Shown here: piece by piece, positions 1 through 7,995 of the stretch
How the letters are laid out: each line of letters opens with the position of its first letter
Numbering within the stretch: the stretch's first letter is position 1
From: Martinezella tropici
Lineage (GTDB): Bacteria > Pseudomonadota > Alphaproteobacteria > Rhizobiales > Rhizobiaceae
Length of the DNA stretch: 64,000 bases
Assembly: GCF_003287875.1 (NCBI RefSeq)
Contig: NZ_QMKK01000058.1
Span: forward strand, 1-64,000
Direction of reading: 5' to 3'
Position numbers and translations under genes: made by a program
The notes under the pieces: generated by a model
Told to the model about the DNA's origin: nothing
Database searches by the model: none
Seen by the model: the letters and a program-made list of their open reading frames with translations, nothing else

Positions 1-88
1 AGGGACACGAACGTGTGACCAGTTATTTACGTGGTCAGCGAAATCGATTTGTCATTGCTCCATGACCGGGCGATTGTGAGCAAAATGC

Positions 89-956
89 TCATTTGCGCAG
101 CCTCACAGCGGCAATGACGTGTGGCGTCAGGAACGCGGCAATCTCTGTGATGACATCCTTCAGATCGCCGGGTTCATGTGCAACGCTTTCAACGAATGCG
201 TGCCATTGCCGTTGCTTTTCCTGGTCCTTGACAAAGGCGTCCGTCAGGGCGTCGGGTATCTCCGGGGGATCGGTGTTTCTCGACGTTCGAAAGTCGCTTT
301 GATCGCACACGCCATTCTGTCATCATCGAAATCGAATGACCTGTTGAGAATCCAGATATCGTAAAAGTCCTTCATGCGGCTGTTTGCACGCCCCAGCATG
401 ACCATCGCCTGGAACTTTTCGGCAATGACCGTCTCCCGCGCATAGGCTCTGAGCCGGGCCGTCGGAAAAACGAGCATAGAAGGATAATCTAGCATCTCCA
501 CCCCAGGCTCGAGCGCATCGCCAAATCCGATGTCGATCGTCAGGGTAATCCGGGCGCCGCTGATAGAAGCGACCACCCGTAATCTGAGCCCACCATATTC
601 CAGTCCCTCGCGAATGCGATCCACGCGGAGGGTTTCGGCGTCGAACGTGACGCCATCGTCAGCCTCTTGCGCTAAAATCTCTCGAAAGGTCTCAAGCATC
701 GGTTCTGGTTCAGGATTGCCAAAGCCCAAAAGGTCAAGGTCGCGCGTGCCGCAGTGCGGATCGTCAAACCAACTCATCATCAGCATCGCGCCCTTCAGCA
801 CGAAACGGCCCGCATGGGGTGACTGGCTGAGCCGGAACAGCAATCGTTCAAGAGCGAAGCGCGTCAGGATCAGATCAAAACTTTGCCCGTTTGCCTTGGC
901 GAGTTGCAACAGGCGAGCGCGCACCGAGGCTCCGAGATTTCTGATTCCTTAGCCAT
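89..956 (-). pseudogene. abiEii: AbiEii-type nucleotidyltransferase toxin, frameshifted
   Basis: This is the toxin half of an AbiE (type IV) toxin-antitoxin pair. The main reading frame (924 down to 244) has the family's nucleotidyltransferase core: FVLKGAMLMM, the metal-binding pair in TRDLDLLGFG, and the ARETVIAEKFQAMV and MKDFYDIW motifs. It ends abruptly at FERRETPIPRRYPTP. The expected continuation (PEIPDALTDAF...KQRQWHAFV) lies in another frame down to 89, so one base is missing in the five-G run at 264-268. The 5' end also looks off by one. The frame upstream of GTG 924 reads RNLGASV, a family-like N-terminus, after an in-frame stop. An ATG at 956 overlapping the abiEi stop would reach it with one added base. 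It is probably inactive. A homopolymer sequencing error is the alternative for the 3' shift. Confidence 0.8.
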
Positions 957-1587
957 TGGCGGTCAGTGCCTCGAGATACGGACGGATTACGGTGCCAACA
1001 CCACCGCGCTCGGCTTGGTCAGTGATTTCGCCGGGAGTAGCCCTTCGTTGCCGCAGCGTCTCCTGCAGCCCCTCTATCGCTACGGACAGGCCAATCTTGT
1101 TGCGATAGCGAAAGCAATCGGCAATCGTCTTGGCGATTCCAAAAACCTTCACCGGAACGCCTTCTACAACATGGGTCTCGACGCTTTCGTTAAGAAGGCT
1201 GTCTGTGAAACGCACGATGCGCATAGCAGGGCCTTCCGGTTGCGGAGCCCAGTCTTTGCGGCCTATGGCAAGCCAGATTTGTCTCGGAAGTTGATCCGTC
1301 AAGCCGTGGAAAGCGAGGGCCGAAACAAGGCAGATAACGGCCTTCGGGGCGCGTCTGGCAATCTCCGCCAGGCTATGATTGGCATCGAGCTCTGCATCGG
1401 GAAGTTGATAAAGACCGCGGGCAAGCCGCACGACCTCACCATTCCGTTCCATTCGGCTCACGGTCGCCGCCGTCACGCCTGCATTCCGCAGTTCCGCGAG
1501 ACGTGCTATCCCGCGTTCAGCGAGCACGGTTCGGGCGATTTGGCGTTGCGTGACGGAAGCCGGCATTGATACGAGAACTCGGAGCAT
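949..1587 (-). CDS. abiEi: AbiEi-family antitoxin / transcriptional repressor
   Basis: This is the antitoxin and autorepressor of the AbiE pair, about 212 residues from ATG 1587 (ATG 1566 is an alternative). The N-terminus is a winged-helix domain (RGIARLAELRNAGVTAATVSRMERNGEVVRLARGLYQLP). The C-terminal antitoxin domain contains the conserved AIEGLQETLRQRRATPGEI segment before YLEAL. The open frame runs on upstream to 1737, but that part lacks family similarity. The gene precedes the broken toxin on the same strand, in the usual antitoxin-first order. It appears intact, so repression could persist without a functional toxin. The family call is from motifs; toxin neutralisation is known for the family and inferred here. 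Confidence 0.85.
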   Translation of the reverse strand: MLRVLVSMPASVTQRQIARTVLAERGIARLAELRNAGVTAATVSRMERNGEVVRLARGLYQLPDAELDANHSLAEIARRAPKAVICLVSALAFHGLTDQLPRQIWLAIGRKDWAPQPEGPAMRIVRFTDSLLNESVETHVVEGVPVKVFGIAKTIADCFRYRNKIGLSVAIEGLQETLRQRRATPGEITDQAERGGVGTVIRPYLEALTANG

Positions 1588-1675
1588 AGAATCTATTATC
1601 CGAGGATTTGTATCACAATCCTTAAACCCAAAAAAGCCGCCAATTGGCGAAGTCGCCAGCCGATAACAAACACTT

Positions 1676-1704
1676 GCTTTTGAATGGAGTCGAACCAACG
1701 AACC
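1676..1704 (+). repeat. tRNA-3'-end-like degenerate repeat, copy 1
   Basis: The sequence starts GCTTTTGAA and contains GTCGAACCAACGAACC. Read on the minus strand it resembles a tRNA T-loop (GGTTCGA) followed by an acceptor end. It shares about 20 of 28 positions with the copy at 7399 and lies upstream of the nucleotidyltransferase cassette. No folded tRNA body accompanies it. Confidence 0.35.
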
Positions 1705-1758
1705 GAAGCCCTCAAACTGCTCACTCCTTGTCTCCACCGCTGCGAAAGGCTATATAAA

Positions 1759-1806
1759 GCAATGTATTCATTGCGGTAAAAATCGATGACGTTTGTCACT
1801 ATGACA
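1759..1806. promoter_or_regulatory. Inverted repeats between the divergent AbiE-type systems
   Basis: Two perfect inverted repeats sit in the gap between abiEi and the small gene at 1786. GCAATG-TATT-CATTGC spans 1759-1774 and TGTCA-CTA-TGACA spans 1794-1806. The second overlaps the candidate start codons of the rightward gene. Their placement suits operators for autoregulation of one or both systems. Which protein binds is not shown by the sequence. Confidence 0.45.
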
Positions 1807-2055
1807 GTATTAGCCACGGTAAACGCCCCTTACGGGACGAGCCTTTCGGCTGAACAGTTGGCGTCGAAGATTGTCGACCCGGCAAGCGCCGACCATTACG
1901 ACGCATCTGCGTTTGCGTTCTTTTCTGAAGTTAGCGAAAGCCTTCAGCATTCGTTTCTGGATGAAATGCACGTCAATCTTACTGATGCCTCCGTCGTTGC
2001 ACAGCGGTTTTCCGACATGGCCGGATACGAATTGCCGCTTGCCCGGGCCGCCTAG
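1786..2055 (+). CDS. Small protein paired with a nucleotidyltransferase, possible antitoxin
   Basis: This is an 89-residue protein from ATG 1786, or 84 residues from ATG 1801. I do not recognise its family. It is acidic with no membrane segment; its helical middle reads SLSAEQLASKIVDPASADHYDASAFAFFSEVSESLQHSFLDEM. Its TAG stop overlaps the GTG start of the following nucleotidyltransferase (TAGTG at 2053-2057), so the two are almost certainly translated together. The small-upstream-plus-toxin arrangement suggests an antitoxin role, but it does not look like the winged-helix AbiEi type. Neither candidate start has a clear ribosome-binding site. Confidence 0.6.
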   Translation: MTFVTMTVLATVNAPYGTSLSAEQLASKIVDPASADHYDASAFAFFSEVSESLQHSFLDEMHVNLTDASVVAQRFSDMAGYELPLARAA

Positions 2056-2744
2056 TGACACAATCGCAAAATAGTCATTGGGCAGAGCTCTTTGACCAGG
2101 CCCTGAAAATAATCAGCCAAGTTAATTCGAAGTTCCCCGTTCTCGACAGCTGGAGTTTCGGCGGCGGCACTGCGCTGATGCTCCAAATCGGCCACCGGGA
2201 AAGTTTCGATGTTGATATCTTCATCGACGATCCTCAGGTGCTACCTTATCTCAATCCACAAACGCAGGGCTTCGCTCTCGATCTGTATCCTGACGCTTAC
2301 ACTTTCGACGGCACGCACGCTCTCAAAATCGTGTTCAAGGATATCGGAGAGGTCGACTTTATCGTCGCAACACACCTTACGTTTGGGCCCACGACAGAAA
2401 GAGAAATACGTGGGCAGAGGGTTTACCTCGAAACGCCAGCCGAGATCGTTGCGAAAAAGATTTTCTATCGCGGGGGCTCAATGCAGCCACGCGACATGTT
2501 CGATATCGCATGCGTCCGCGAGAGCGAAGGCCATGATTATCTCGTAACGGCGCTCATTCCATTCAAGGACTCATGCAGACGCGCGCTGAAAACGGCGCGC
2601 GTGATGGACGCCCGGCTCGCCGAGGCTGTTATGTCTAAACTTCTATACCAATCAAAATACTCAAGGATTCCATCGCAAGCACAGCAGATGACAATTGAGA
2701 TTTTAGAGGCCGTTTGTGGCTATGGGCCAACAACCGAGGTTTAA
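2055..2744 (+). CDS. AbiEii/AbiGii-like nucleotidyltransferase (putative toxin)
   Basis: This 229-residue protein has the DUF1814-type nucleotidyltransferase signature: SFGGGTALMLQIGHRESFDVDIFID. It carries the GG-T substrate loop followed by the Asp-x-Asp metal site, then ETPAEIVAKKIFYRG and PRDMFDIACV, which match the AbiEii EKF/FD motif. Related enzymes such as MenT/AbiEii transfer nucleotides to tRNA or other targets and can be growth-inhibiting toxins. The sequence is very different from the abiEii at 89-956, so this is an independent system. It starts at GTG 2055, overlapping the stop of the small upstream gene. No frameshift is visible. Confidence 0.75.
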   Translation: MTQSQNSHWAELFDQALKIISQVNSKFPVLDSWSFGGGTALMLQIGHRESFDVDIFIDDPQVLPYLNPQTQGFALDLYPDAYTFDGTHALKIVFKDIGEVDFIVATHLTFGPTTEREIRGQRVYLETPAEIVAKKIFYRGGSMQPRDMFDIACVRESEGHDYLVTALIPFKDSCRRALKTARVMDARLAEAVMSKLLYQSKYSRIPSQAQQMTIEILEAVCGYGPTTEV

Positions 2745-3159
2745 GCGGGCTCTTGAAGAGAACCGAACCGACGGCCCCATTTTTACGAAGGCCATCTGTC
2801 TGAATTTCCCCAGTAACGGACATTAGTCCTTCTGGCATGTAATGACCGATTTAGGGACCGGAACCGGACTGACATCCCGGGATGGCAAGAGATAGCTTCT
2901 TGTGGTTGAGCATGTGGAAACCCTATCGCAAATGGCGATGCAAGCTCGGCAGCGGGTCGTGGAGGAACAGCGCGCCCCATGCCGAATTCGCGACGCAGGA
3001 GCCCCAAAAGGTAAACTTTGCGTGGAAAATGCAGAGCTTTGTTTGTAAAGCACCGGCCCACGTCAAAAAGCACAAAAGGGCTATGCCGCTAGCGTGTTAT
3101 CGCTTCCAGTGCTTTTTGCAGATGCCGCTACGCCACCTCTTGCAGTTAGCCACGTCGCC
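2745..3159. other. Intergenic stretch without a supported gene
   Basis: It holds the degenerate tRNA-like repeat at 2749-2778. No other gene or family similarity is visible. Open frames here lack ribosome-binding sites and recognisable motifs. Confidence 0.5.
2749..2778 (+). repeat. tRNA-3'-end-like degenerate repeat, copy 2
   Basis: The sequence begins GCTCTTGAAGAG and contains CCGAACCGACGGCC. It matches the copy at 7399 at about 21 of 28 positions, in the same orientation. It begins four bases after the stop of the nucleotidyltransferase gene. With the copy at 1676 it brackets that gene pair. Confidence 0.4.
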
Positions 3160-3184
3160 GGAACTTCCCTGGCCGGCGCGGGTT
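3160..3184 (+). promoter_or_regulatory. EcfG-type stress promoter (near-consensus)
   Basis: GGAAC at 3160-3164 is followed after 16 bases by GGTT at 3181-3184. The alphaproteobacterial EcfG consensus is GGAAC-N16/17-CGTT, so one of nine defined bases differs. It lies about 30 bases before the small membrane-protein gene at 3215. Confidence 0.55.
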
Positions 3185-3214
3185 CTCTTTCCCAAAGAAG
3201 AAAGGAGGAATATC

Positions 3215-3454
3215 ATGACCGACGAACTCAGTGCTGGCTTCACAGGAACACCCGCAGAGCCCCTGACAGGTGTCCCGAAGGTGGCGAAGGGCGCCAAGGA
3301 CGCCGTCGTCCGTGAGAGTGCCGCAGTGGTCGCGGGCGCCGCTGAGCATCCGCACGCGGCAACAGGGATTGTCCTTACGATCGGCGCCCTCGCCTTCGCG
3401 ATTGGATATGTTCTCGGACGCGATGCGTCGTCAAATAGTTCGCGATGGTGGTGA
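3215..3454 (+). CDS. Small single-membrane-span protein
   Basis: This 79-residue protein starts at ATG 3215, just after a strong ribosome-binding site (AAAGGAGG, 3201-3208). The first half is hydrophilic with Ala/Val-rich repeats (VAKGAKDAVVRESAAVVAGAAE). The second half has one hydrophobic segment (TGIVLTIGALAFAIGYVLG) and a short basic tail ending SSRWW. It resembles small stress-induced membrane proteins of rhizobia, but I cannot name a family. The near-consensus EcfG promoter upstream supports stress regulation. The longer frame beginning at 2882 is rejected because the ribosome-binding site fixes this start. Confidence 0.7.
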   Translation: MTDELSAGFTGTPAEPLTGVPKVAKGAKDAVVRESAAVVAGAAEHPHAATGIVLTIGALAFAIGYVLGRDASSNSSRWW

Positions 3455-3655
3455 TCGGGAGTGCTGGCCCACGGAGCGCCATTTGCGTTGCGTCCCACGG
3501 TGCATACTCAATCATCTCGCTCTGATCGAAGAGCATACATCAGCGGTCAACCTCTCTCCGGCCGTGATCTCACTCGTCGCGTGATGCAGCAAGATTATCG
3601 GCGGAATCGGATGTGCTGTCCAACACCTTTGGATACGAGATTAAAGGACCTTAAC

Positions 3656-3985
3656 ATGCTATCTGGCAGGCAGATTTCGGCCGCTCGAGCGCTCGTCGGC
3701 ATGTCGCGAGCAACGCTCGCTCTCGCTGCGAATATCTCAGTGCCGACGCTGAAACGCATGGAAGCAAGCAAAAGGCAGGTTGCCGACACGCGGAATGATG
3801 TTGCCGCAGTCCGTATAGCCCTCGAAACAGCCGGCGTGACGTTCCTCGAGGCCGGTGGCGTTGCGTCCGGTATGGGCGTCTCGCTGCGTAAGGCGAATGG
3901 TGCTGCGATCGATGTAGACGAAAGTGAGTTTGTACAGTACCCCGAGAACTTGGAGAACGACGCGCCGCCCGGCGCCGGTGGCTAG
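3656..3985 (+). CDS. XRE-family helix-turn-helix regulator
   Basis: This 109-residue DNA-binding protein has the XRE helix-turn-helix near its N-terminus: LSGRQISAARALVGMSRATLALAANISVPTLKRMEAS. That is followed by an effector-like tail (AAVRIALETAGVTFLEAGG) typical of short transcription regulators in rhizobia. The start at ATG 3656 is chosen because AAAGGA lies at 3643-3648 and the family begins at this point. The frame runs upstream to 3461 without homology. It stands alone with no partner toxin next to it. Its target cannot be told from sequence. Confidence 0.8.
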   Translation: MLSGRQISAARALVGMSRATLALAANISVPTLKRMEASKRQVADTRNDVAAVRIALETAGVTFLEAGGVASGMGVSLRKANGAAIDVDESEFVQYPENLENDAPPGAGG

Positions 3986-4499
3986 GTCCCGGGATTGATC
4001 GCTTACGCGCCCCGCAATAACCTTCATCTGCGCCCACCAATCGGCACGCACACCGCCAGCACTGAGGAAAACATAACAGAGCTTTCCGACGGGCGAGCGC
4101 GGCGGCAACAGATATGATTGGGTTGTTGGGTTGGTACCATGAGTATAAGGTTGGGCGCAGGCTGGTGACCGAAGATGGACGACCTGACAGATGACTTGCA
4201 AGACCAGCGCCAAGCTCAAGTTTCACATCGAGTAGGTGAAAAGCCACCTCTCCGAATTGGAATCCGGCGCGGTAAGGATCTCTCTTCGGGGCCTTTGAAG
4301 CGGTCCACCTTGGGATAAATTGGAAGCTTTCGGACAAAAGGCTAGGCTAGCTAATGTCGTCAGGAATAAAACCGCCGATCTGGCGTTTCCATAACCGAGC
4401 ATTCAAGTCGTGGTCGCGAACATGCTTTGTACAAACTTGTTCTTTTCGGCGGACTGTTGCGGCGAACTGCCCCTGGTAAGGGTGATCATCCTCCACACA
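3986..4499. other. Intergenic stretch without a supported gene
   Basis: No convincing gene, RNA or repeat is visible. Long open frames on both strands have neither recognisable motifs nor ribosome-binding sites. Confidence 0.45.
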
Positions 4500-4769
4500 T
4501 TAATTACCAGATACGACAATGATCACCTCGACCGCAGCATCCTTGAACTTCACAGAGCTTTTGGTGGCACCCAGGCCAGGCATGGTCTGGACCGTGATTG
4601 GCTGCCATTCCGACGTTATAGTAATGCTCGATGCTATCGCGTGCTTGATGGCATCGGCATAGCTAAGGGCGTTTACCCCTTGAGATCCATATTGTTCGTA
4701 GCCGAAAATGACCTCCGCCAGCAGTTCGCTCGAAGCAGAGTGGAAGGCGCGGCCGCCATTTTTCTCCAT
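4500..4769 (-). CDS. Uncharacterised open frame, possible gene fragment
   Basis: This is an 89-codon frame. Its latter part (YGSQGVNALSYADAIKHAIASSITITSEWQPITVQTMPG) reads like real protein, though I do not recognise it. It begins inside the decayed DUF932 remnant, where that similarity stops, so its first residues are probably accidental. It may be the 3' remnant of a second gene joined to the DUF932 fragment by a deletion. There is no clear ribosome-binding site. Confidence 0.3.
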   Translation of the reverse strand: MEKNGGRAFHSASSELLAEVIFGYEQYGSQGVNALSYADAIKHAIASSITITSEWQPITVQTMPGLGATKSSVKFKDAAVEVIIVVSGN

Positions 4770-4963
4770 CTACATCGGCGCGGTCGCGCACCGACCTGGC
4801 CATCTCCGACAGGGAAAGGTAGCTCTCGTCGGCCGGACGCGAGATTTCATTCGGACGAGATTTCGCCGATCCGCTGGCCAGGGCTGACATCCACCTTGTA
4901 ACCGTCACGCCCATCACGGCGCGAAGCGAGAACCTGCATGTTCGTGGGTCCAATCTCCGCGAC
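4765..4963 (-). pseudogene. N-terminal remnant of a DUF932 plasmid protein
   Basis: The minus strand from 4963 reads VAEIGPTNMQVLASRRDGRDGY and continues KVDVSPGQRIGEISSE before a TGA at 4847-4849. Another frame continues the similarity with ISRPADESYLSLSEMARSVRDRADV. Together they match the start of DUF932 phage/plasmid-like proteins (SSEW-SRPADERYLSLS, then the charged RGRADRS stretch). The gene is frameshifted near 4847 and truncated near 4765, so only about 70 of several hundred residues remain. It is evidence of former plasmid or island DNA here. The family call is from memory of the motif. Confidence 0.6.
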
Positions 4964-5176
4964 GGGCGCCGGAGCCTCCCTCCCAGCCTCTTCCCGTCAC
5001 GGAAATCCAGTCCGCTCTCTCACTCTGAGGGCATTGCGGAGATCTCCCCGCTCGAAGGGTTGACCGGGACCAATGCTCGGACGCAGCGGAAGGCTTTTCT
5101 CCTCCCGCAGATATTGAAGCGAGACGCTGGCGCTGCCGGGCGGGTGCGGACCCGAATCCTTGACTACGGCTTTATT

Positions 5177-5225
5177 AAGTCATATATGATTGATTATATA
5201 GATTATTAAGTCAAATATGATCGAT
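5177..5225. promoter_or_regulatory. Direct-repeat operator in front of hipB
   Basis: AAGTCATATATGATTGAT (5177-5194) and AAGTCAAATATGATCGAT (5208-5225) are direct repeats with 16 of 18 identical bases. The spacing is 31 bases, about three helical turns. Each contains a palindromic or near-palindromic core (TCATATATGA, TCAAATATGA). The second ends five bases before the hipB ATG and occupies the normal ribosome-binding site position. This fits HipB autorepression. Confidence 0.65.
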
Positions 5226-5229
5226 TGAA

Positions 5230-5607
5230 ATGAGCTCTCCCAAGACGAAGCCAGCACTGGAACAGCTGGGCCAAGATATCAGGAACGCGCGTCTGCGGCG
5301 TGGCATCGCCGTGGCGGATCTCGCCGTACGTGCGGGGACGTCGCCGAGTTCCATCGCGCGCCTTGAACGGGGTGATGCAGGCGTTGCCATTGGCACGCTT
5401 GCCGACGTTCTCGTTGTGCTGGGTCTTCTGGAGCGTCTCGCTGACCTGATCGATATCCGCAAGGACGATCTGGGGCTGGCGCTGGCAGCGGAGCACGGAC
5501 CGCGCCGGGGCCGCTCCTTCGCGGCAAGGCTGAGAAAGCAGAAAGCTAAGACGGAGGAGAAGCAGGAACGGCAGGACGTTGTGGACCCTGATGGGGTTTC
5601 CTTCTGA
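5230..5607 (+). CDS. hipB: HipB-like XRE antitoxin
   Basis: This 125-residue protein has an XRE helix-turn-helix in residues of about 10-65: LGQDIRNARLRRGIAVADLAVRAGTSPSSIARLERGD. A basic, probably disordered tail follows (ARLRKQKAKTEEKQERQDV). HipB proteins bind operators as dimers and neutralise the partner HipA kinase. The stop overlaps the hipA start (TGATG at 5605-5609). No Shine-Dalgarno is visible because an operator repeat abuts the ATG, so the transcript may be leaderless. The gene is intact although hipA is broken. Confidence 0.85.
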   Translation: MSSPKTKPALEQLGQDIRNARLRRGIAVADLAVRAGTSPSSIARLERGDAGVAIGTLADVLVVLGLLERLADLIDIRKDDLGLALAAEHGPRRGRSFAARLRKQKAKTEEKQERQDVVDPDGVSF

Positions 5608-6807
5608 TGGCCGAGTTCGTCGCCCACGTCGCGCTTGGCGAAAGCCAAACATCGGTGGGCCAGTTGCGTTTCACGCATGCCGGTCCACGGCAATTCTCGA
5701 CCTTCGCCTATGGCGCCGAATGGATCGAAGACCCGCGCGCCTTTGCCATACAGCCCGATTTTCCTCTTGAGGCCGGCCCATTCCACACTTCGGGACAGCC
5801 CGGCCACATGCGCGACGCATTGGCAGGCGCTTTCGCCGATGCGGCTCCCGACAGTTGGGGACGCAGGCTGCTCGAGCGCGCATATGGCAATGGCCTCAAC
5901 GAATTCGAGTATCTGACGCTTTCCGACGATACCTGCCGACAAGGCGCGTTACGCTTTCTGGATGACCACGGCGAGGTCATTCGGGGCAAGGCAGCAGACG
6001 CCATTCCGCGTCTGGTCGATCTCGAAACCATAACGGCGATCGCGCGAGCCTATGAACAGGGCAAGGAAATTTCGCCCGAGGAGATGCAGGCCCTGGCCGG
6101 CGCCGGCGGCTCCGGCGGCGATCGCCCCAAAGCGAATGTCAGGGATGGCGATGTGCTATGGCTGGCGAAATTCACCTCGGTCCACGATCAGCAGCCCATA
6201 GAGCGCGTCGAGGTAGCGACCCTTCGTCTGGCCGAAGCCTGCGGCAGACACGCCGTTTCCAGTTGCTCTGATCCGGCGGTTCGACCGACGCAGGGCCGCA
6301 CGAATTCCCTACATCTCCGCGCGCACCGCGCTCGGCAAGACAGGGGCGGAGCTGGGTTCCTATACCGAGATCGTCGATTTCATGCGCTCTTATTCCCCCG
6401 ATCCTTCTCACGATTTCCGCGAACTTTACCGGCGTCTGCTCTTCACGATCCTCGTGTCCAACAAGGACGATCACCTGAAAAACCACGGCTTCCTTTATGT
6501 CGGGGCCGGTCAGTGGCGCTTGTCGCCGGTATTCGACGTGAACCCGGCGCCGGATCGCAACCCGCATCTTGAGACGGCAATCCTAGAGGGAGGAGCCCAT
6601 GATCGGTCGATCAACCTCGCACTGGAAGCCTGCGAGTTTTTCGAAATTCCGGAGGCCGAGGCACGAGAGACGATCCGGACAATGGCGCAGCGTATTGCGG
6701 ACGGATGGCGGGAAGCCCTTAGACAGGTTGGGGTCTTTGGCGCGCTGGCGCGCGACTATGAGGCTGCCTTCGTGGGCGATGAGTTGGAATTGGCGCGTAG
6801 CCTTTAA
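5607..6807 (+). pseudogene. hipA: HipA-family kinase toxin, disrupted by an internal deletion
   Basis: HipA proteins are Ser/Thr kinases that inhibit translation by phosphorylating targets such as tRNA synthetases. The first frame carries the N-terminal subdomain and the core start (FADAAPDSWGRRLLERAYG, AGAGGSGGDRPKANV, WLAKFTS) up to LRLAEACG near 6245. The remainder lies in a different frame from 6244: DTPFPVALIRRFDRR, RIPYISARTALGKTG, the catalytic VSNKDDHLKNHGF and metal-binding LSPVFDVNP. Roughly a dozen residues usual between these parts are missing. A deletion not divisible by three therefore joined them out of frame. No single frame encodes both halves, so the toxin is presumably dead. 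All active-site motifs survive in the DNA, which suggests recent loss. Confidence 0.85.
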
Positions 6808-7398
6808 TGCATATCTGGTGAATAATTGGCCATTATTGGCCAAATATGAACCTTTCCACGTCGATCCGGTAGGTGAACGGCGAAGCGGCCGCCCGCGACC
6901 ATTTGGTGATGTGATTTGGCGAAAACGTGGTTCGCAGCTTTACGCACGCTGATGTGCTAAAATTCACTAAGACGAGCCTGTCTGCCACGGCAACCGCGAG
7001 CGCGCAAACTACAAACGACATTTCGTGCCATACATACTGAAGTGCCTCATGTCCACGTGAGCCAATCGTCCGCAAGAAAATGCCTTTGACCTGCTGATCC
7101 TCACGCCAGTTTGAAAGTGCCTGTGGCGTTCGGCCCCTTTTGCCGCGAGACCGGCTGTGTTCAATCCTCGATCACAATGGCTGCGACGCAGCTTTAGCCG
7201 ACATCCGCTCGCGAGGAGTGCCGCGCCGCTGCTCATCGCGATCTATGATCATGATGATCTCGTCCGGAGAGAATTTTACCGATTTAAGATTGGCTGCTCC
7301 GGGGCCTTCCCATCCTAGGATATTGGATGATAGGTCGCTATCACCCGCTTTGGCAGGCCATAGTCCAGCTCTCGGCGGGGATCTGTTGCAACAATATA
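6808..7398. other. Non-coding stretch downstream of hipA
   Basis: Immediately after hipA is an AT-rich segment with TTGGCCATTATTGGCCAA (6827-6844), an imperfect palindrome. Beyond that I see no gene, motif or RNA. Open frames here do not resemble proteins I know. Confidence 0.45.
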
Positions 7399-7429
7399 GC
7401 TCTTGAAAAGGATCGAACCAGAGACCCCT
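7399..7429 (+). repeat. tRNA-3'-end-like degenerate repeat, copy 3
   Basis: It begins GCTCTTGAAAAGG and contains ATCGAACCAGAGACCCC. On the minus strand this reads as a T-loop-like GGTTCGAT followed by an acceptor-like end. It matches the copy at 8582 at about 21 of 28 positions; the pair flanks vapBC. Confidence 0.4.
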
Positions 7430-7752
7430 TGTGAAATTTATCTAATCCGAGTCATGCGCCTCTCGTGGGATAAGGTTCTGTCATGAAACCGAGTGGTTTG
7501 GCGCGCGTGACCGCCCTTGGCAGCATCCAGTATCTGAAACAGCAGCCGGGCCGGCGGACAGGGCCGCGGACGTGCCGTTGTCGGACAAATCCTCACGGCC
7601 AACCACAGGGATCTCCTGCGGGCGGCGACAAAAATGCGCCCAGATCGCTGTCGGCGCCGCTCCTACTGATAAACTGCCCCCGGCCTAGAGGTTGTATGGA
7701 CGAACCGTGTCTATACGTATATACAATGATTGTCATACAACAAGGACGTCAA
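7430..7752. other. Upstream region of vapB
   Basis: No gene is supported. The open frame leading into vapB from 7483 has no homology before the vapB start. An AT-rich stretch at 7715-7740 (CTATACGTATATACAATG) with alternating TA steps is a likely promoter or operator position for vapBC. Confidence 0.4.
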
Positions 7753-7995
7753 ATGCTCAGCATAAGAGATGAGGAAGTTCGCACCTTGGCGGAAACCGTT
7801 ATGCGCAAACGTGGTGCATCCAACTTGACCGCGGCAATCAAGCTTGCGCTGCAGCATGAGATTGAGCGTGCAGACGAAGCCATACCCTTGAAACGACACG
7901 TCGCAGAGATCCGTGCGCGAGCACTTGACAAGGCAAAATTTCCGCCTGCTCCACCCTTAACGAAAGACGAACGCGACGCACTCTGGGGCCAATAA
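7753..7995 (+). CDS. vapB: VapB-family antitoxin
   Basis: This 80-residue antitoxin belongs to the ribbon-helix-helix Rv0623/PSK type. LSIRDEEVRTLAETVMRKRGASNLTAAIKLALQHE forms the DNA-binding half. The C-terminal tail with PPLTKDERDALWG is the usual toxin-wrapping segment. The start at ATG 7753 has AAGGACG at 7742-7748 and matches the family's short N-terminus. Its stop overlaps the vapC start (TAATG). It should bind its own promoter with VapC and neutralise it. Confidence 0.88.
   Translation: MLSIRDEEVRTLAETVMRKRGASNLTAAIKLALQHEIERADEAIPLKRHVAEIRARALDKAKFPPAPPLTKDERDALWGQ

Noticed and set aside
2882..3214. N-terminal extension of the small membrane protein at 3215
   Set aside because: A strong AAAGGAGG site and the promoter lie inside it, so translation starts at 3215.
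4410..4901. 163-codon plus-strand open frame
   Set aside because: It runs opposite the DUF932 remnant and has no motifs or ribosome-binding site.
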